Shown here piece by piece: positions 1 to 7,342 of a stretch of DNA of 41,785 nt. Both the position numbers and the translations under genes were made by a program. The DNA lies in NCBI GenBank assembly GCA_946183085.1, contig CAMGZU010000004.1, forward strand, positions 1 to 41,785, in the 5' to 3' direction. The notes under the pieces were generated by a model. The model made no database searches and was not told where the DNA came from. It worked only from the letters and a program-made list of their open reading frames with translations. The first letter of the stretch is position 1; each line of letters opens with the position of its first letter. This DNA is from an uncultured Erysipelotrichaceae bacterium. Lineage in GTDB: Bacteria; Bacillota_I; Bacilli_A; RFN20; CAG-826.

Positions 1-416
1 ATCTCTTCGCTGTGTTTTGTTTTCACTTTATCGAAAGAGGCAACAAACTCAAGGTTCTCTCTGGGCATCTGGAGATTGGACATGATCTTGCCATATACCT
101 TAAGAAGGGCGTCTTTCTCTGGGAAGTCTGGGCGAGACAAAATGTAGTTCAGAGACTGAGAAAGGACGCCTTTCTCCTCTTCTGACAGTTCTGCGGAAGG
201 GAGCATCGCATAACCCGTAAGGTAATATCCGCCTTCCTTGCCTGGCTTATAGTCAATGTAACAGCCTGTTTGAAATTCAAGTTTATTGATCTCCTTGCGG
301 TAGGCGATGATTCGGCGCGGGCTCGCCTCCAGTTGTTCGGCAAGTTCTAAAATCTTAAACCTCTTGCCCGTCGCAAGAAGCTGAAGCATATAAATACAAT
401 TAGCCGTCTTGTCCAT
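1..416 (-). CDS. WYL-type HTH transcriptional regulator, N-terminal part (runs off window)
   Basis: Reading the minus strand from ATG at 416 gives an open frame to the window edge. It begins MDKTANCIYMLQLLATGKRF and continues with a winged-helix pattern (ILELAEQLEASPRRIIAYRKEI) followed by a short wing (GGYYLTGYAMLP). This is the N-terminal architecture of HTH_11/WYL-domain regulators, which bind DNA and often sense a ligand through the WYL domain; the WYL part itself would lie outside the window. The frame stays open upstream to about 540 without an ATG, so 416 is the best start, although no clear Shine-Dalgarno precedes it. The gene is divergent from the three-gene cassette at 589-2774 and is a natural candidate to control it. 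Family assignment is fairly sure; the target is inferred. Confidence 0.7.
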   Translation of the reverse strand, partial: MDKTANCIYMLQLLATGKRFKILELAEQLEASPRRIIAYRKEINKLEFQTGCYIDYKPGKEGGYYLTGYAMLPSAELSEEEKGVLSQSLNYILSRPDFPEKDALLKVYGKIMSNLQMPRENLEFVASFDKVKTKHSEE

Positions 417-516
417 CTTGTTATTAAAATAATAAGGCTTTAGCCCGATTTCACTAAGCTTACCTGTTCGGAAATGGGTGTGACCGCCAAATTGATAATC
501 GCGCAGGCGTTTGCCC

Positions 517-544
517 TTGTGAGTTGACGCTTCGCCAATATACT
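517..544 (+). promoter_or_regulatory. Candidate sigma-A promoter of the 589-2774 cassette
   Basis: TTGTGA (517-522) and TATACT (539-544) are separated by 16 nt and lie about 45 nt before the first gene of the cassette. An overlapping alternative is TTGACG (524-529) with TATAAG (544-549). The site is in the 172-nt divergent region shared with the WYL-type regulator, where autoregulation would be expected. Predicted by eye only. Confidence 0.45.
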
Positions 545-588
545 ATAAGCATCATTTAAAGAACGTTGTTGCGACAAAGGAGCCATAC

Positions 589-1173
589 ATGAATAAAGAA
601 AACCTTTTTGCCGGTGAGCCCTACGAGGCGTTTGTCAGTTTTGAAGGTTGCCGTTTGCAATTTGCTTTGGCGAGGAAATGCAGGCTATATCGCTTTGATA
701 AGCTCATCGGAATCGACATTGCCGTAAACTTCGAACACATCGACCGGGAACTCTTATATAAACTCCCCCTCATCGAAGAGCAAGAGGATGACGGCGGACC
801 TGACGATCTCTATTTGAGTGCCAAAATATGGGGATGGAATGTCGAAAGCAAGCAATTCGTGGATCTCGGCACCTATGATTTCCCGATCGTATCCAAAGAC
901 TGGGCAAAACAAGAATTACGTGTACCAACCGAATTCCTAAGCGAAAACTTCGAATTCACCATCGCCCTAGAATACAAACTTTGCAGAACCAGCCACATTG
1001 CGATGGGCCTCTTCAAAAAACATTACGTAAAGCACGTATACGCAACAAAAGATCCCAACAAAATTGAATTGACCACCCAAATAACTCGAGTTGGAGGAAC
1101 GAACATCGAGGAAGAGACGGGAGACGATGTCAATTCCGCGTTGGAGGACCTTCTTTCCAGCAGGGGCATTTGA
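589..1173 (+). CDS. Unknown protein, first gene of WYL-linked cassette (194 aa)
   Basis: The start is supported by AAAGGAG at 576-582. The product is predicted to be soluble, with alternating hydrophobic/polar strands suggesting a beta-rich fold, an acidic segment around residues 62-72 (EEQEDDGGPDD) and a Glu/Asp-rich C-terminus. No signal peptide, membrane segment or catalytic motif was recognised, and I cannot place it in a family. It is the first of three genes: the next start lies 2 nt after its stop, so the set is almost certainly one transcript. The A+T-richer codon use compared with the genes after 2932 suggests acquisition by transfer. A structural or sensor partner of the next protein is possible but only a guess. 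Confidence 0.75.
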   Translation: MNKENLFAGEPYEAFVSFEGCRLQFALARKCRLYRFDKLIGIDIAVNFEHIDRELLYKLPLIEEQEDDGGPDDLYLSAKIWGWNVESKQFVDLGTYDFPIVSKDWAKQELRVPTEFLSENFEFTIALEYKLCRTSHIAMGLFKKHYVKHVYATKDPNKIELTTQITRVGGTNIEEETGDDVNSALEDLLSSRGI

Positions 1174-1175
1174 CG

Positions 1176-2267
1176 ATGCACACAAACATTTTCAGAGATC
1201 TTAGTAAACTTGCCGAAGAATCTAACCAAAATGGTTATCAAGCCAATTTCGATAACGAAACCGTCCGAAAATTGAATGGTTCTCTTTCGAATCAGCCAAA
1301 GATCGATATTCGCAACACCTATACAGCGTTTTTCTATTTCGCGGCGATCAACTATCTGAACGCCGCCACCAAGCACAACAAAGCAATTGGCTATCGGTTC
1401 AAGTCCTGCCTTCCGCGCATCGTGACCGAATGCTATAAAAAGCGCATCCCAGATGTAAGGTTTTATTTAACGAAAGACGGAAAGGGCGAAGTTCTTTATT
1501 GCCTATTCGGGGAAAGTTTTACCTTTTCATTCCACTCTCCTTCGATTAATGAACCAACGCTGAAAACGGCGCTCGAGAGGGCTAAACCAATTCGTTTTGA
1601 CGGAATAAGGAAGCAGCTGTGTGCCGACCGAATACTCCAAAAAGCAGCCGACCTTCTAAAAGGGCCAACCCAAAAAGCCCAAACCGCAGTCTCCAAGCCT
1701 AGTGCGCGCGATCAAAGTACGTCTTATTCCAATCGAAATGGCAAAGCCTCTTCTGCTCCGACCAATTTTGAAATCTACTCAATCGGGAAAGTCATCGATG
1801 ATTTCCATCTCAATCGTTTGATTTCAAACCCGCAAACCCGAGAGAACGTTGCGGTTGTGATTTCCACACTCTATTTTTATGCGGATCTCATTAGGGAAAC
1901 CAACCTTCCACACCACATTCGGAAAGAATTTTTCCGAGAGATGGTCACTCAATCATTTAGCGTAGTTGAAGCGGTAGAAATCGATATCGGACGTTTAATT
2001 GCTAGGCGCAACGGCAAAGACCTTCCCTCCGACCACGGAAAAGATCCCAAAGAAGACCAACAGATCTGCGTCAATTTGTGCCACAAGGAATTCCCGATGG
2101 AACCATCGACATCCAGGCTATATACGGAATATAAGCAATTACGACACAACGTGCACCTATGTAAGGAACAACAAATTATCAATAGTAGTTATTACACAGA
2201 AGAGACGACAGAGGATTGGTTTGAATTTATGCACCAATATTTGAATTATCTCGCTAGCAACATATAA
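1176..2267 (+). CDS. Unknown protein with HEPN-like C-terminal region (363 aa)
   Basis: ATG at 1176 is preferred over an in-frame TTG at 1170 because AGGGG at 1162-1166 is then 9 nt away. The N-terminal half (about 1-150) is mixed alpha/beta; a Ser/Thr/Lys-rich linker spans about 165-200. The C-terminal region (about 205-363) is helical: long amphipathic helices with a VVEAVEIDIG segment, then LRHNVHL near residues 322-328 and a final helix ending LNYLASNI. A helix bundle carrying an R-(x)n-H motif followed by one more helix is the pattern of HEPN domains, many of which are RNases of toxin-antitoxin or abortive-infection systems. Here the spacing is Rx3H (R323, H327), shorter than the usual Rx4-6H, so the assignment is tentative. 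It lies between two unknown genes in a WYL-linked cassette. Confidence 0.7.
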   Translation: MHTNIFRDLSKLAEESNQNGYQANFDNETVRKLNGSLSNQPKIDIRNTYTAFFYFAAINYLNAATKHNKAIGYRFKSCLPRIVTECYKKRIPDVRFYLTKDGKGEVLYCLFGESFTFSFHSPSINEPTLKTALERAKPIRFDGIRKQLCADRILQKAADLLKGPTQKAQTAVSKPSARDQSTSYSNRNGKASSAPTNFEIYSIGKVIDDFHLNRLISNPQTRENVAVVISTLYFYADLIRETNLPHHIRKEFFREMVTQSFSVVEAVEIDIGRLIARRNGKDLPSDHGKDPKEDQQICVNLCHKEFPMEPSTSRLYTEYKQLRHNVHLCKEQQIINSSYYTEETTEDWFEFMHQYLNYLASNI

Positions 2268-2294
2268 TTACTAGAATTGCAGGAGAAAATTATC

Positions 2295-2774
2295 ATGGCG
2301 AAACCATTTAAATTATCACGCCGAGAGAGAGAACAAGCGAATAATCAAAGCGCCGGCCACCAAGACACCCGGGATAAATTCGGCGATAAAAAAGCAGAAT
2401 GGTCAACTGGTGAACCTCCTTTCGCTTTGGTGGCAAAAATAGAGAAAGGCGCTGGCGTCGTCGAAAAGGGCGTGTTTAATAAGAAAGAGGCTTATAACGC
2501 CAGTTTGGCTGTGAGAACCATCGGAAACGTCGCCTCCCTTACTGCTTTTTATGTAACAAAAGAAGCTACCGGGACTCGGAAAATTAAACTTGTCAAAAAG
2601 GCCGAGCAAAAGTATAGCGAAGACGCGATGGATACGTTATACGTTGGCGCTTTTGATGCCCCTCTTAATTTGATTCAAGGCAAATTCCTCATCGTTACAG
2701 TTCACTGCACATTTAAGGCGGGGTTTTTGAAGAGGAAACTCCAGAAAGTTACTGTGTATTTGCCAATACGATAG
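2295..2774 (+). CDS. Unknown basic protein, third gene of cassette (159 aa)
   Basis: ATG at 2295 has AGGAGAAA at 2281-2288; an upstream in-frame TTG at 2277 would overlap that ribosome site and is rejected. The first 35 residues are charged and likely disordered (KLSRREREQANNQ). The remainder looks like a compact beta-rich domain (ALVAKIEKG, LTAFYVTKEA, FLIVTVHCTF) ending in a basic KRKLQKVTVYLPIR tail. No membrane segment, Cys cluster or catalytic signature is visible. It starts 27 nt after the previous stop and is followed by an intrinsic terminator, so it closes the cassette. Function unknown; a small basic partner next to a HEPN-like protein could bind nucleic acid or act as antidote, but nothing in the sequence proves it. 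Confidence 0.75.
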   Translation: MAKPFKLSRREREQANNQSAGHQDTRDKFGDKKAEWSTGEPPFALVAKIEKGAGVVEKGVFNKKEAYNASLAVRTIGNVASLTAFYVTKEATGTRKIKLVKKAEQKYSEDAMDTLYVGAFDAPLNLIQGKFLIVTVHCTFKAGFLKRKLQKVTVYLPIR

Positions 2775-2812
2775 AGAACAACGGTGGCCGTTGGCCGTCC
2801 CTAAACTTGATT

Positions 2813-2839
2813 CCCGCCTAGTGAAAGGCGGGTTTCTTT
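2813..2839 (+). terminator. Rho-independent terminator of the WYL-linked cassette
   Basis: CCCGCCT (2813-2819) pairs with AGGCGGG (2826-2832) around a 6-nt loop and is followed by TTTCTTT. It closes the plus-strand cassette 38 nt after the last stop. Confidence 0.8.
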
Positions 2840-2931
2840 GTTTACAGGACTGTTTATCAATCCGGCGATAGCCTATTTCAGAGAGAGCAAAGAAAGGCTC
2901 ATCGCAAACCAAGGGTCAATTCATTGATGTT

Positions 2932-3957
2932 TCAAACGTCGAAGGCTAAATCGTTCTTCTCGATGGTGGAGAGCCGTTCAACGTCAAGATTCGTCAGATC
3001 ATTCAAACGTCTTGCCTGACGGTAAACGCTGTCTTCGAACAGGTTTCGGGCGTCCCGCGCATTCGCATGATGGTTTCCCGTCTTGCGGAAATAAGTTTGC
3101 GCGTATGCCTTTGCGTCTTCGCTTAGGCAATAGTCGTTCTCCAAGAAGAACCCTTCGAAGATCGTGTAGAGATTCTCCCAGTCATAATCCTCGAAATGGA
3201 TGTTGGTCTTGAAGCGGGAAGCAAGGCCAGGGTTGGCCTCCAAGAAGCCTTTCATCCGCTCCTCGTAACCCGCGCAGATGACCACCAAGTCGTCGCGATG
3301 GTCCTCCATGAATTTGGTGATGGTATCGATTGCCTCCACGCCATATTCATCGCGGTCGCCATGATAAAGGGCATAGGCTTCGTCGATGAACAAGACGCCG
3401 CCAAGCGCCTTTTCTAAGACTTTTCTCGTCTTGATGGCGGTTTGCCCGGTATAGGCGGCGACGAGCTGGCTGCGGTCCGCCTCGACGAGGTGGCCTTTCG
3501 AGAGGATGCCGAGGGCGTTATAAAGCCGCGCGACGATCCTCGCCACCGTGGTCTTGCCCGTCCCCGGATTCCCTAGGAAAAGAAGATGCCTCGTCGTCGT
3601 TGGCACCTTTAGTCCCATCATCTTGCGGATGCGGGCGTTTTTTACCTGGCAAACGATGTCTTCGATCTGCGTCTTGACCCCAGCTAATCCCGTTAGGGCA
3701 GAGAGCTCATGAAGCGGGTCTTTCAAACGGGCGTTGATGGCGTTGATCTCTTCTTGACACTTCTCTTGTTTCCCCTTTTGAAGCATTTCGGGGTTCAAAA
3801 GGCGCAGTCCCCCTAAGTCAAAGGAGTCTTTGGTATAGGTTGCAATCCGCTCCTTAAAGCGGACGCGGATGGTGTTGGCGGGACCGATGGAGAGAATCTC
3901 CCCCTGCTCACCTTGTTTGTTTTCTACTGGCTGTCCGATGTAGGAATCGTCAATCAT
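2932..3957 (-). CDS. CbxX/SpoVK-type AAA+ ATPase (341 aa)
   Basis: An N-terminal small beta domain (1-55) and a linker precede a single AAA+ module (about 85-330). Visible motifs are Walker A GNPGTGKTT (129-137), an aromatic pore-loop-like segment AAYTGQTA (167-174), Walker B GVLFIDEA (187-194) and a likely arginine finger in ASRFK (R248). The LTGLAGVK opening and DRDEYGVEAIDTI region match the CbbX/SpoVK (stage V sporulation protein K-like) family, whose members form hexamers that remodel or thread protein substrates. Starts at ATG 3957 with AAAGGAGAG just upstream. Two genes upstream on the same strand is a proteasome-like hydrolase, so this ATPase may be its unfoldase. No sporulation genes are seen nearby, so the SpoVK label is family only. 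Confidence 0.85.
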   Translation of the reverse strand: MIDDSYIGQPVENKQGEQGEILSIGPANTIRVRFKERIATYTKDSFDLGGLRLLNPEMLQKGKQEKCQEEINAINARLKDPLHELSALTGLAGVKTQIEDIVCQVKNARIRKMMGLKVPTTTRHLLFLGNPGTGKTTVARIVARLYNALGILSKGHLVEADRSQLVAAYTGQTAIKTRKVLEKALGGVLFIDEAYALYHGDRDEYGVEAIDTITKFMEDHRDDLVVICAGYEERMKGFLEANPGLASRFKTNIHFEDYDWENLYTIFEGFFLENDYCLSEDAKAYAQTYFRKTGNHHANARDARNLFEDSVYRQARRLNDLTNLDVERLSTIEKNDLAFDV

Positions 3958-4020
3958 CCGTCTCTCCTTTCAGTTCTTCCATTTCGATGGCCTTTTTTGA
4001 AAAAGGCGTTTGTTTCATTG

Positions 4021-4061
4021 GGCCATAAGCGGGGAGGGGGAAGCCCCTCCGCCGCTTGGCC
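4021..4061 (-). other. Strong hairpin in the leader between the 150-aa gene and the AAA+ gene
   Basis: On the plus strand GGCC-AT-AAGCGG-GGAGGGG (4021-4039) pairs with CCCCTCC-G-CCGCTT-GGCC (4044-4061) around a GAAG loop: 17 bp with two small bulges. Neither side is followed by a T run, so it is not a typical terminator. A second hairpin, GCCTTTTT/AAAAAGGC (3990-4007), sits between it and the AAA+ start codon. An RNA-processing or stability element that uncouples expression of the two genes is the simplest reading. Confidence 0.6.
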
Positions 4062-4095
4062 AGACGCTTGGATTTCCAATGGCATCCAAATTGGA

Positions 4096-4548
4096 TTAGG
4101 CAGAACGGCGATTGTTATGGGCTTCTTTCTCTCGTCGCACCAATCCCATGACGATTCCTTCGCGATGATCCAGCAATTCAAGGAAGGCTTCTACCGGGTC
4201 GCAGAATCCTTTTTTGATCTCCACTTGGAACCAGAGGCTGATGGAGCCATCCGGACAGCAAGTGCAGCCCTCAAAGGGATAATTGTTCCGATCCTTCAAG
4301 AACTCATAGATCACGCGCAGGTCGCTTCGCTTGCCTGGATGGAAGCAAACCGTGATCTCCGCCCGGTTCACCTCTCGTTTTTTGGAGAAGACCGGGTTGA
4401 AGTAATGACGGATCTGAATGACCTCGTCCCCTCGAGGGCGAGGGGCGAGGTAAGTGGTCTCATCGAATCCCCAATGCGGGAAGATGTCTCCCATCATCGG
4501 GAAGTAGCCTCTTTGTTGGAGGCCTTCGCTAAGCTGAGCGAATCTCAC
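4096..4548 (-). CDS. Unknown 150-aa protein coupled to Ntn hydrolase
   Basis: Its start overlaps the stop of the upstream Ntn-hydrolase gene as ATGA (4545-4548), so the two are translationally coupled. The product is soluble, rich in aromatic residues and Arg, with a Cys pair in FEGCTCCPDG (about residues 94-103) and a C-terminal helical segment (DPVEAFLELLDHREGIVMGLV) ending in a charged tail. No known family was recognised. The gene sits between a proteasome-like peptidase and an AAA+ ATPase, so it may be an adaptor, inhibitor or substrate-recognition subunit; that is inference from position. It is followed by a 138-nt gap containing strong hairpins. Confidence 0.7.
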   Translation of the reverse strand: MRFAQLSEGLQQRGYFPMMGDIFPHWGFDETTYLAPRPRGDEVIQIRHYFNPVFSKKREVNRAEITVCFHPGKRSDLRVIYEFLKDRNNYPFEGCTCCPDGSISLWFQVEIKKGFCDPVEAFLELLDHREGIVMGLVRREKEAHNNRRSA

Positions 4549-5192
4549 TGATGATTCGCCTCCTTAGCTTTTCCGGCCGGTTTCTCGATGTCCTCTTCGA
4601 AGCGATCCGTGATCACCTTGAATTCCATGGACTCGGAATCGGTGAGGATGATCGGGTAGTCGACGTAGATGTCGGAGGCGGCACCGGCCTTGATGGCCTT
4701 TATGATGCGGGCCTCTGGGTCTTCGCCCTCCGAGGAGAGGAGACTGCCAATCGCCTGGTCTTCCCCGCTTCCGATCGCGGCGTAGTCATCAATCTCGAGC
4801 ACACAGCCATCGGTATTGATGAGGAAGAGCTGGTCCTTGTAGATGAAGAGGTAACAGGATTCCGTGTGCTCCAGGTACTTATCATCTTTGAGATAGCCGG
4901 CTTCGCGGAGGGCCTTGACGATCTCGGGGACAACCCGTTTGACGACGTAGCGATATCCCACGCGGTTTTGGTAGACGTCGTAATCGGTCACCAAGTCGTC
5001 CATGAGGCGGACGATGTTGGCGTCCCTGACGTTACCCACATGGGCCATCAGGCACGCAGGCGTATTCCCGACCTGCCAGATCTTGTAGTTGTTGGGGTTT
5101 TTGAGGGTGGATCTCGTTCCGCCTTTCGTCACTTGGGAGTCTGCGCCAACGTAGACCTTCCCGTTTTCTTTAATTGCTACAACCAAACTCAT
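4545..5192 (-). CDS. Proteasome/HslV-like Ntn hydrolase with N-terminal Ser (215 aa)
   Basis: The sequence opens MSLVVAIKENGKVYVGADSQVT, which aligns with the T-T-I-V-A-V...G-D-x-Q-V-T start of proteasome beta/HslV subunits. After Met removal Ser1 falls on the catalytic Thr1 and Asp17 (GADSQ) matches the conserved Asp17; a Lys at position 36 is near the usual Lys33. GNVRDANIVR and the C-terminal IGSGEDQAIGSLLSS followed by a helix (ARIIKAIKAGAASD) are also typical of the fold. A strong AGGAGG lies 11-16 nt before the start. HslV proteins with Ser1 exist (CodW/ClpQ of Bacillus), so activity is plausible. It leads an operon-like run with an unknown protein and an AAA+ ATPase. It is not HslV proper; hslU is not adjacent. 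Confidence 0.8.
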   Translation of the reverse strand: MSLVVAIKENGKVYVGADSQVTKGGTRSTLKNPNNYKIWQVGNTPACLMAHVGNVRDANIVRLMDDLVTDYDVYQNRVGYRYVVKRVVPEIVKALREAGYLKDDKYLEHTESCYLFIYKDQLFLINTDGCVLEIDDYAAIGSGEDQAIGSLLSSEGEDPEARIIKAIKAGAASDIYVDYPIILTDSESMEFKVITDRFEEDIEKPAGKAKEANHQ

Positions 5193-5492
5193 CTCTTATT
5201 ACCTCCTGTTTGTTGTTCTTGGAGCGGCGCTTGCCGTCTTGATGTGGGGTTGCCGCCGGATCTTGGCGGCTTGGCCTTTTGCTGCTGGGCCCTTGGTGAT
5301 GGTTCTTTTGCTTTTCACCTCCTTGTTTTGGCCTGACCATTATTCGAGCCAATGTTCCATCATCCATGTAGCAATTCAAATTTCTTCTTTTTTCTTTTCC
5401 TTTCGCTCACTTTCTGGGGTTCCCCGGTTTTGGGCGAGGCCCCATATATAGGGAAAAGGAACGCGAAAGGGTGGGTGTTTATGCGAAAAAAG

Positions 5493-5524
5493 AGGCGTTT
5501 TCGAAACGGAACGCCATCTTTTTA
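5493..5524. terminator. Possible bidirectional terminator hairpin
   Basis: GGCGTT (5493-5498) pairs with AACGCC (5510-5515), extended inward by CG/CG. It is followed by TCTTTTT on the plus strand and by TCTTTTTT on the minus strand. No gene ends here on either strand, so if functional it would end an unrecognised transcript or block read-through. Confidence 0.4.
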
Positions 5525-5633
5525 ATACTTAGTATTAGCTAGCAAAAAAGGCGGTTTTTTAAAATTTTTTTGCCCGCTTTCTTGGTTTTGTGCAACATGC
5601 ACAGGGTTTCTATATTTTCGGTTTTCAAGACTT

Positions 5634-5673
5634 GTTTTTCGATTATTGAAATGGGGCCGTCCCATCGAAAAAC
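5634..5673. other. Compound intergenic hairpin
   Basis: GTTTTTCG (5634-5641) and CGAAAAAC (5666-5673) are perfectly complementary and enclose a second perfect stem, ATGGG (5651-5655) with CCCAT (5661-5665) around GCCGT. The nested arrangement is unlikely to be a plain terminator and could be a structured RNA or a protein-binding site. Confidence 0.4.
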
Positions 5674-5784
5674 GAATCGCGATCGCGGATCTCAAAAACC
5701 TCGAGGATTGAGGCAAAAGAAAAAGCCCGCAACGGGGGCGAAAAATAATTTGATACTAATATTTTGCCCCAAACGAAAAACTAA

Positions 5785-5823
5785 CGCAAAAAATTGACCG
5801 CCATTTTTTTCGGCGGTCAATTT
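5785..5823 (-). terminator. Terminator of the GH13 operon
   Basis: Perfect 12-bp inverted repeat AAATTGACCGCC (5791-5802) and GGCGGTCAATTT (5812-5823). On the minus strand the stem is followed by a T run, and it begins 6 nt after the GH13 stop codon. Confidence 0.85.
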
Positions 5824-5828
5824 GCTTT

Positions 5829-7331
5829 CTATTTGAGGACGATTGCCGCGTGGCGTTTTAAGACGAGAGTTTTACCTTCTTCTTTGACGTCACCCAGCTG
5901 ATGGATGATCTTTTGTCCTTTCGGATCGACCTTCAGGTCGGTGTCCTTCAGGTTGAGGTAGACGCGGATCTTGCCACGGGAATAAGCAAGGGCTTCGTTC
6001 AAGTATTCGAAGTCATTGCTTCTAAGGTCTTCTTCTTGATTACGGAGCGCGACCAGTTTCTTGACTTCATTGAGGAGAGAGTTCGGATTCCTTTCCTCTT
6101 CCTCGACGGTTGGGTCGCCTTCGATCGTTGGAAGAAAGGTGTGGTCCGCTTTCGAGAAGCCGGCGTTCTTGGAAGAATCCCAGCGCATGGGCGTGCGGGA
6201 GCCGGTGCGTTGATAACCACCTTCAAAGGACGGGAGTTTGAGGTTGGTATGGGCGCCAAGCTCATCGCCAAAATAGAGATAAGGGACGCCTGGCATCGTG
6301 AAGAGGAAGAGATAGGCGAGGCGAAGCTCTTCGTCGTTGAGGTAATTCGCGATGCGCCACGTATCGTGGTTGCCCGAGATGATGGAAAGGCGTCCTCCCA
6401 AAGCCTTATAGGCTTTGACGCGGTCTAAGATGTCCTTAAGGCATTCTTGATAACGCTTCTCGTCGTATTTGTGAAGAAGAGGTGCAGGAGCATCGTCGTG
6501 GCTACGGAAGAGCATATGGGAGAAGTTGTCCCAATGATCCAAGACGAAGTCGGAGGAGAAGCCAGCTTTTAAAGACCGCCAGGGATTGCTCCATTCGGAA
6601 GTCATATAGAAATCTTTATAGCCATCCTTCTTGAGGTCTTTGAGGATCGTTTGCCAAAGCTCGATGGTCGCGACTTTCTCATCGTCGTTTTTGACGAGGG
6701 AATCCGCCATGTCGACGCGGAAGCCATCCACCCCATAATCGAGCCAGAACTTCATGATCTTCTCGAGATAATCTTTGCCCTTGGCTTCCTTATAGGGAAT
6801 CTGCCATTTGGGCTCGGTGATCTTGTAGAAGCCATAGTTGATGGCAGGCTGATGGACGAAGAAATTGACCATGTAGCAGGCGTGGCGGTCATAAAGCCCG
6901 CTCACCATGCGGTATCCTGGCGTCAAATCCCAAGGGTTCTCGTTCCAAATAAAGAGGTCATATTTGTCATTGCGGACCCCTTTGCCAGATTCCAAGAAGT
7001 CTTTGTTCTCCCAAGACATATGGCCGGGGACCAAATCCAAGAAGAGGCGCATCCCCAAAGAATGCATCTTCTCAACCAAGCCTTTGAGTTCTTCGTTGGT
7101 GCCAAAGCGGGGAGAGACCTTAAAAGGATCTCTCACGTCGTAGCCGCCATCTAGGAATGGCGAATCGTAGATCGGGTTGAGCCAAATGGCGTTGAAGCCA
7201 AGCCCTTTGATGTAAGGAAGCTTCTCTTCGATGCCTCTCAAATCGCCAAAGCCATCGCCGTTGGCGTCATAAAACGAGTTGGGGTAGATCTCATAGAAAA
7301 CGAGGTCTTTGAAGGCGGGGAGTTCGCTCAT
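5829..7331 (-). CDS. Glycoside hydrolase family 13 alpha-glucosidase/amylase (500 aa)
   Basis: A complete GH13 (beta/alpha)8 enzyme without a signal peptide, therefore cytoplasmic. The N-terminal VFYEIYPNSFYDANGDGFGD matches oligo-1,6-glucosidase/alpha-glucosidase relatives. Conserved regions are I DLVPGH (99-104, an unusual PG in place of VN), II GFRVDMADS with nucleophile D207, III TSEW with acid/base E246, and IV SGNHDT with D323. The C-terminal beta domain runs from about 430. Likely substrate: imported malto- or isomalto-oligosaccharides or sucrose-type glucosides, hydrolysed by a retaining mechanism; the exact bond cannot be read from sequence. It is the last gene of a three-gene run (11 nt after the 391-aa membrane protein) and is followed by a strong terminator. 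Confidence 0.9.
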   Translation of the reverse strand: MSELPAFKDLVFYEIYPNSFYDANGDGFGDLRGIEEKLPYIKGLGFNAIWLNPIYDSPFLDGGYDVRDPFKVSPRFGTNEELKGLVEKMHSLGMRLFLDLVPGHMSWENKDFLESGKGVRNDKYDLFIWNENPWDLTPGYRMVSGLYDRHACYMVNFFVHQPAINYGFYKITEPKWQIPYKEAKGKDYLEKIMKFWLDYGVDGFRVDMADSLVKNDDEKVATIELWQTILKDLKKDGYKDFYMTSEWSNPWRSLKAGFSSDFVLDHWDNFSHMLFRSHDDAPAPLLHKYDEKRYQECLKDILDRVKAYKALGGRLSIISGNHDTWRIANYLNDEELRLAYLFLFTMPGVPYLYFGDELGAHTNLKLPSFEGGYQRTGSRTPMRWDSSKNAGFSKADHTFLPTIEGDPTVEEEERNPNSLLNEVKKLVALRNQEEDLRSNDFEYLNEALAYSRGKIRVYLNLKDTDLKVDPKGQKIIHQLGDVKEEGKTLVLKRHAAIVLK

Positions 7332-7342
7332 ATGTTTTCTCC

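Larger units (their letters stand above)
5193..5828. other. Hairpin-rich A+T-rich intergenic region with no convincing gene
   Basis: This 636-nt stretch lies between the Ntn-hydrolase start and the GH13 stop, both minus. It holds the Ntn-hydrolase leader, a bidirectional terminator-like hairpin (5493-5524), a 13-nt palindrome AATACTTAGTATT (5525-5537), a compound hairpin (5634-5673), CGCGATCGCG (5678-5687), a GCCC/GGGC hairpin near 5732-5750 that is followed by T residues on the minus strand, and the GH13 terminator. Short open frames exist but lack ribosome sites. A small untranslated RNA is possible. Confidence 0.5.

Noticed and set aside
149-343. 64-codon minus-strand frame
   Set aside because: It is a shadow of the partial WYL-type regulator read in another frame.
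417-540. Upstream extension of the WYL-type regulator frame
   Set aside because: The frame is open but has no ATG/GTG/TTG start at a sensible place, and the segment fits better as the divergent promoter region.
2781-2798. ACGG...CCGT short hairpin after the cassette
   Set aside because: Weak and not followed by T residues; the next hairpin at 2813-2832 is the convincing terminator.
5205-5325. AAGGAGGTGA with an in-frame GTG giving a 38-codon basic peptide ending TAATAA
   Set aside because: The GTG overlaps the Shine-Dalgarno itself, so initiation is unlikely; kept only as a curiosity of the Ntn-hydrolase leader.
5170-5379. 69-codon minus-strand frame before the Ntn-hydrolase gene, basic and Gln/Lys-rich
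   Set aside because: It starts at TTG without a ribosome site, overlaps the start of a well-supported gene and has no recognisable domain.
5522-5716. 64-codon minus-strand frame in the hairpin-rich gap
   Set aside because: No ribosome site, no coding-like pattern, and it runs through several hairpins.
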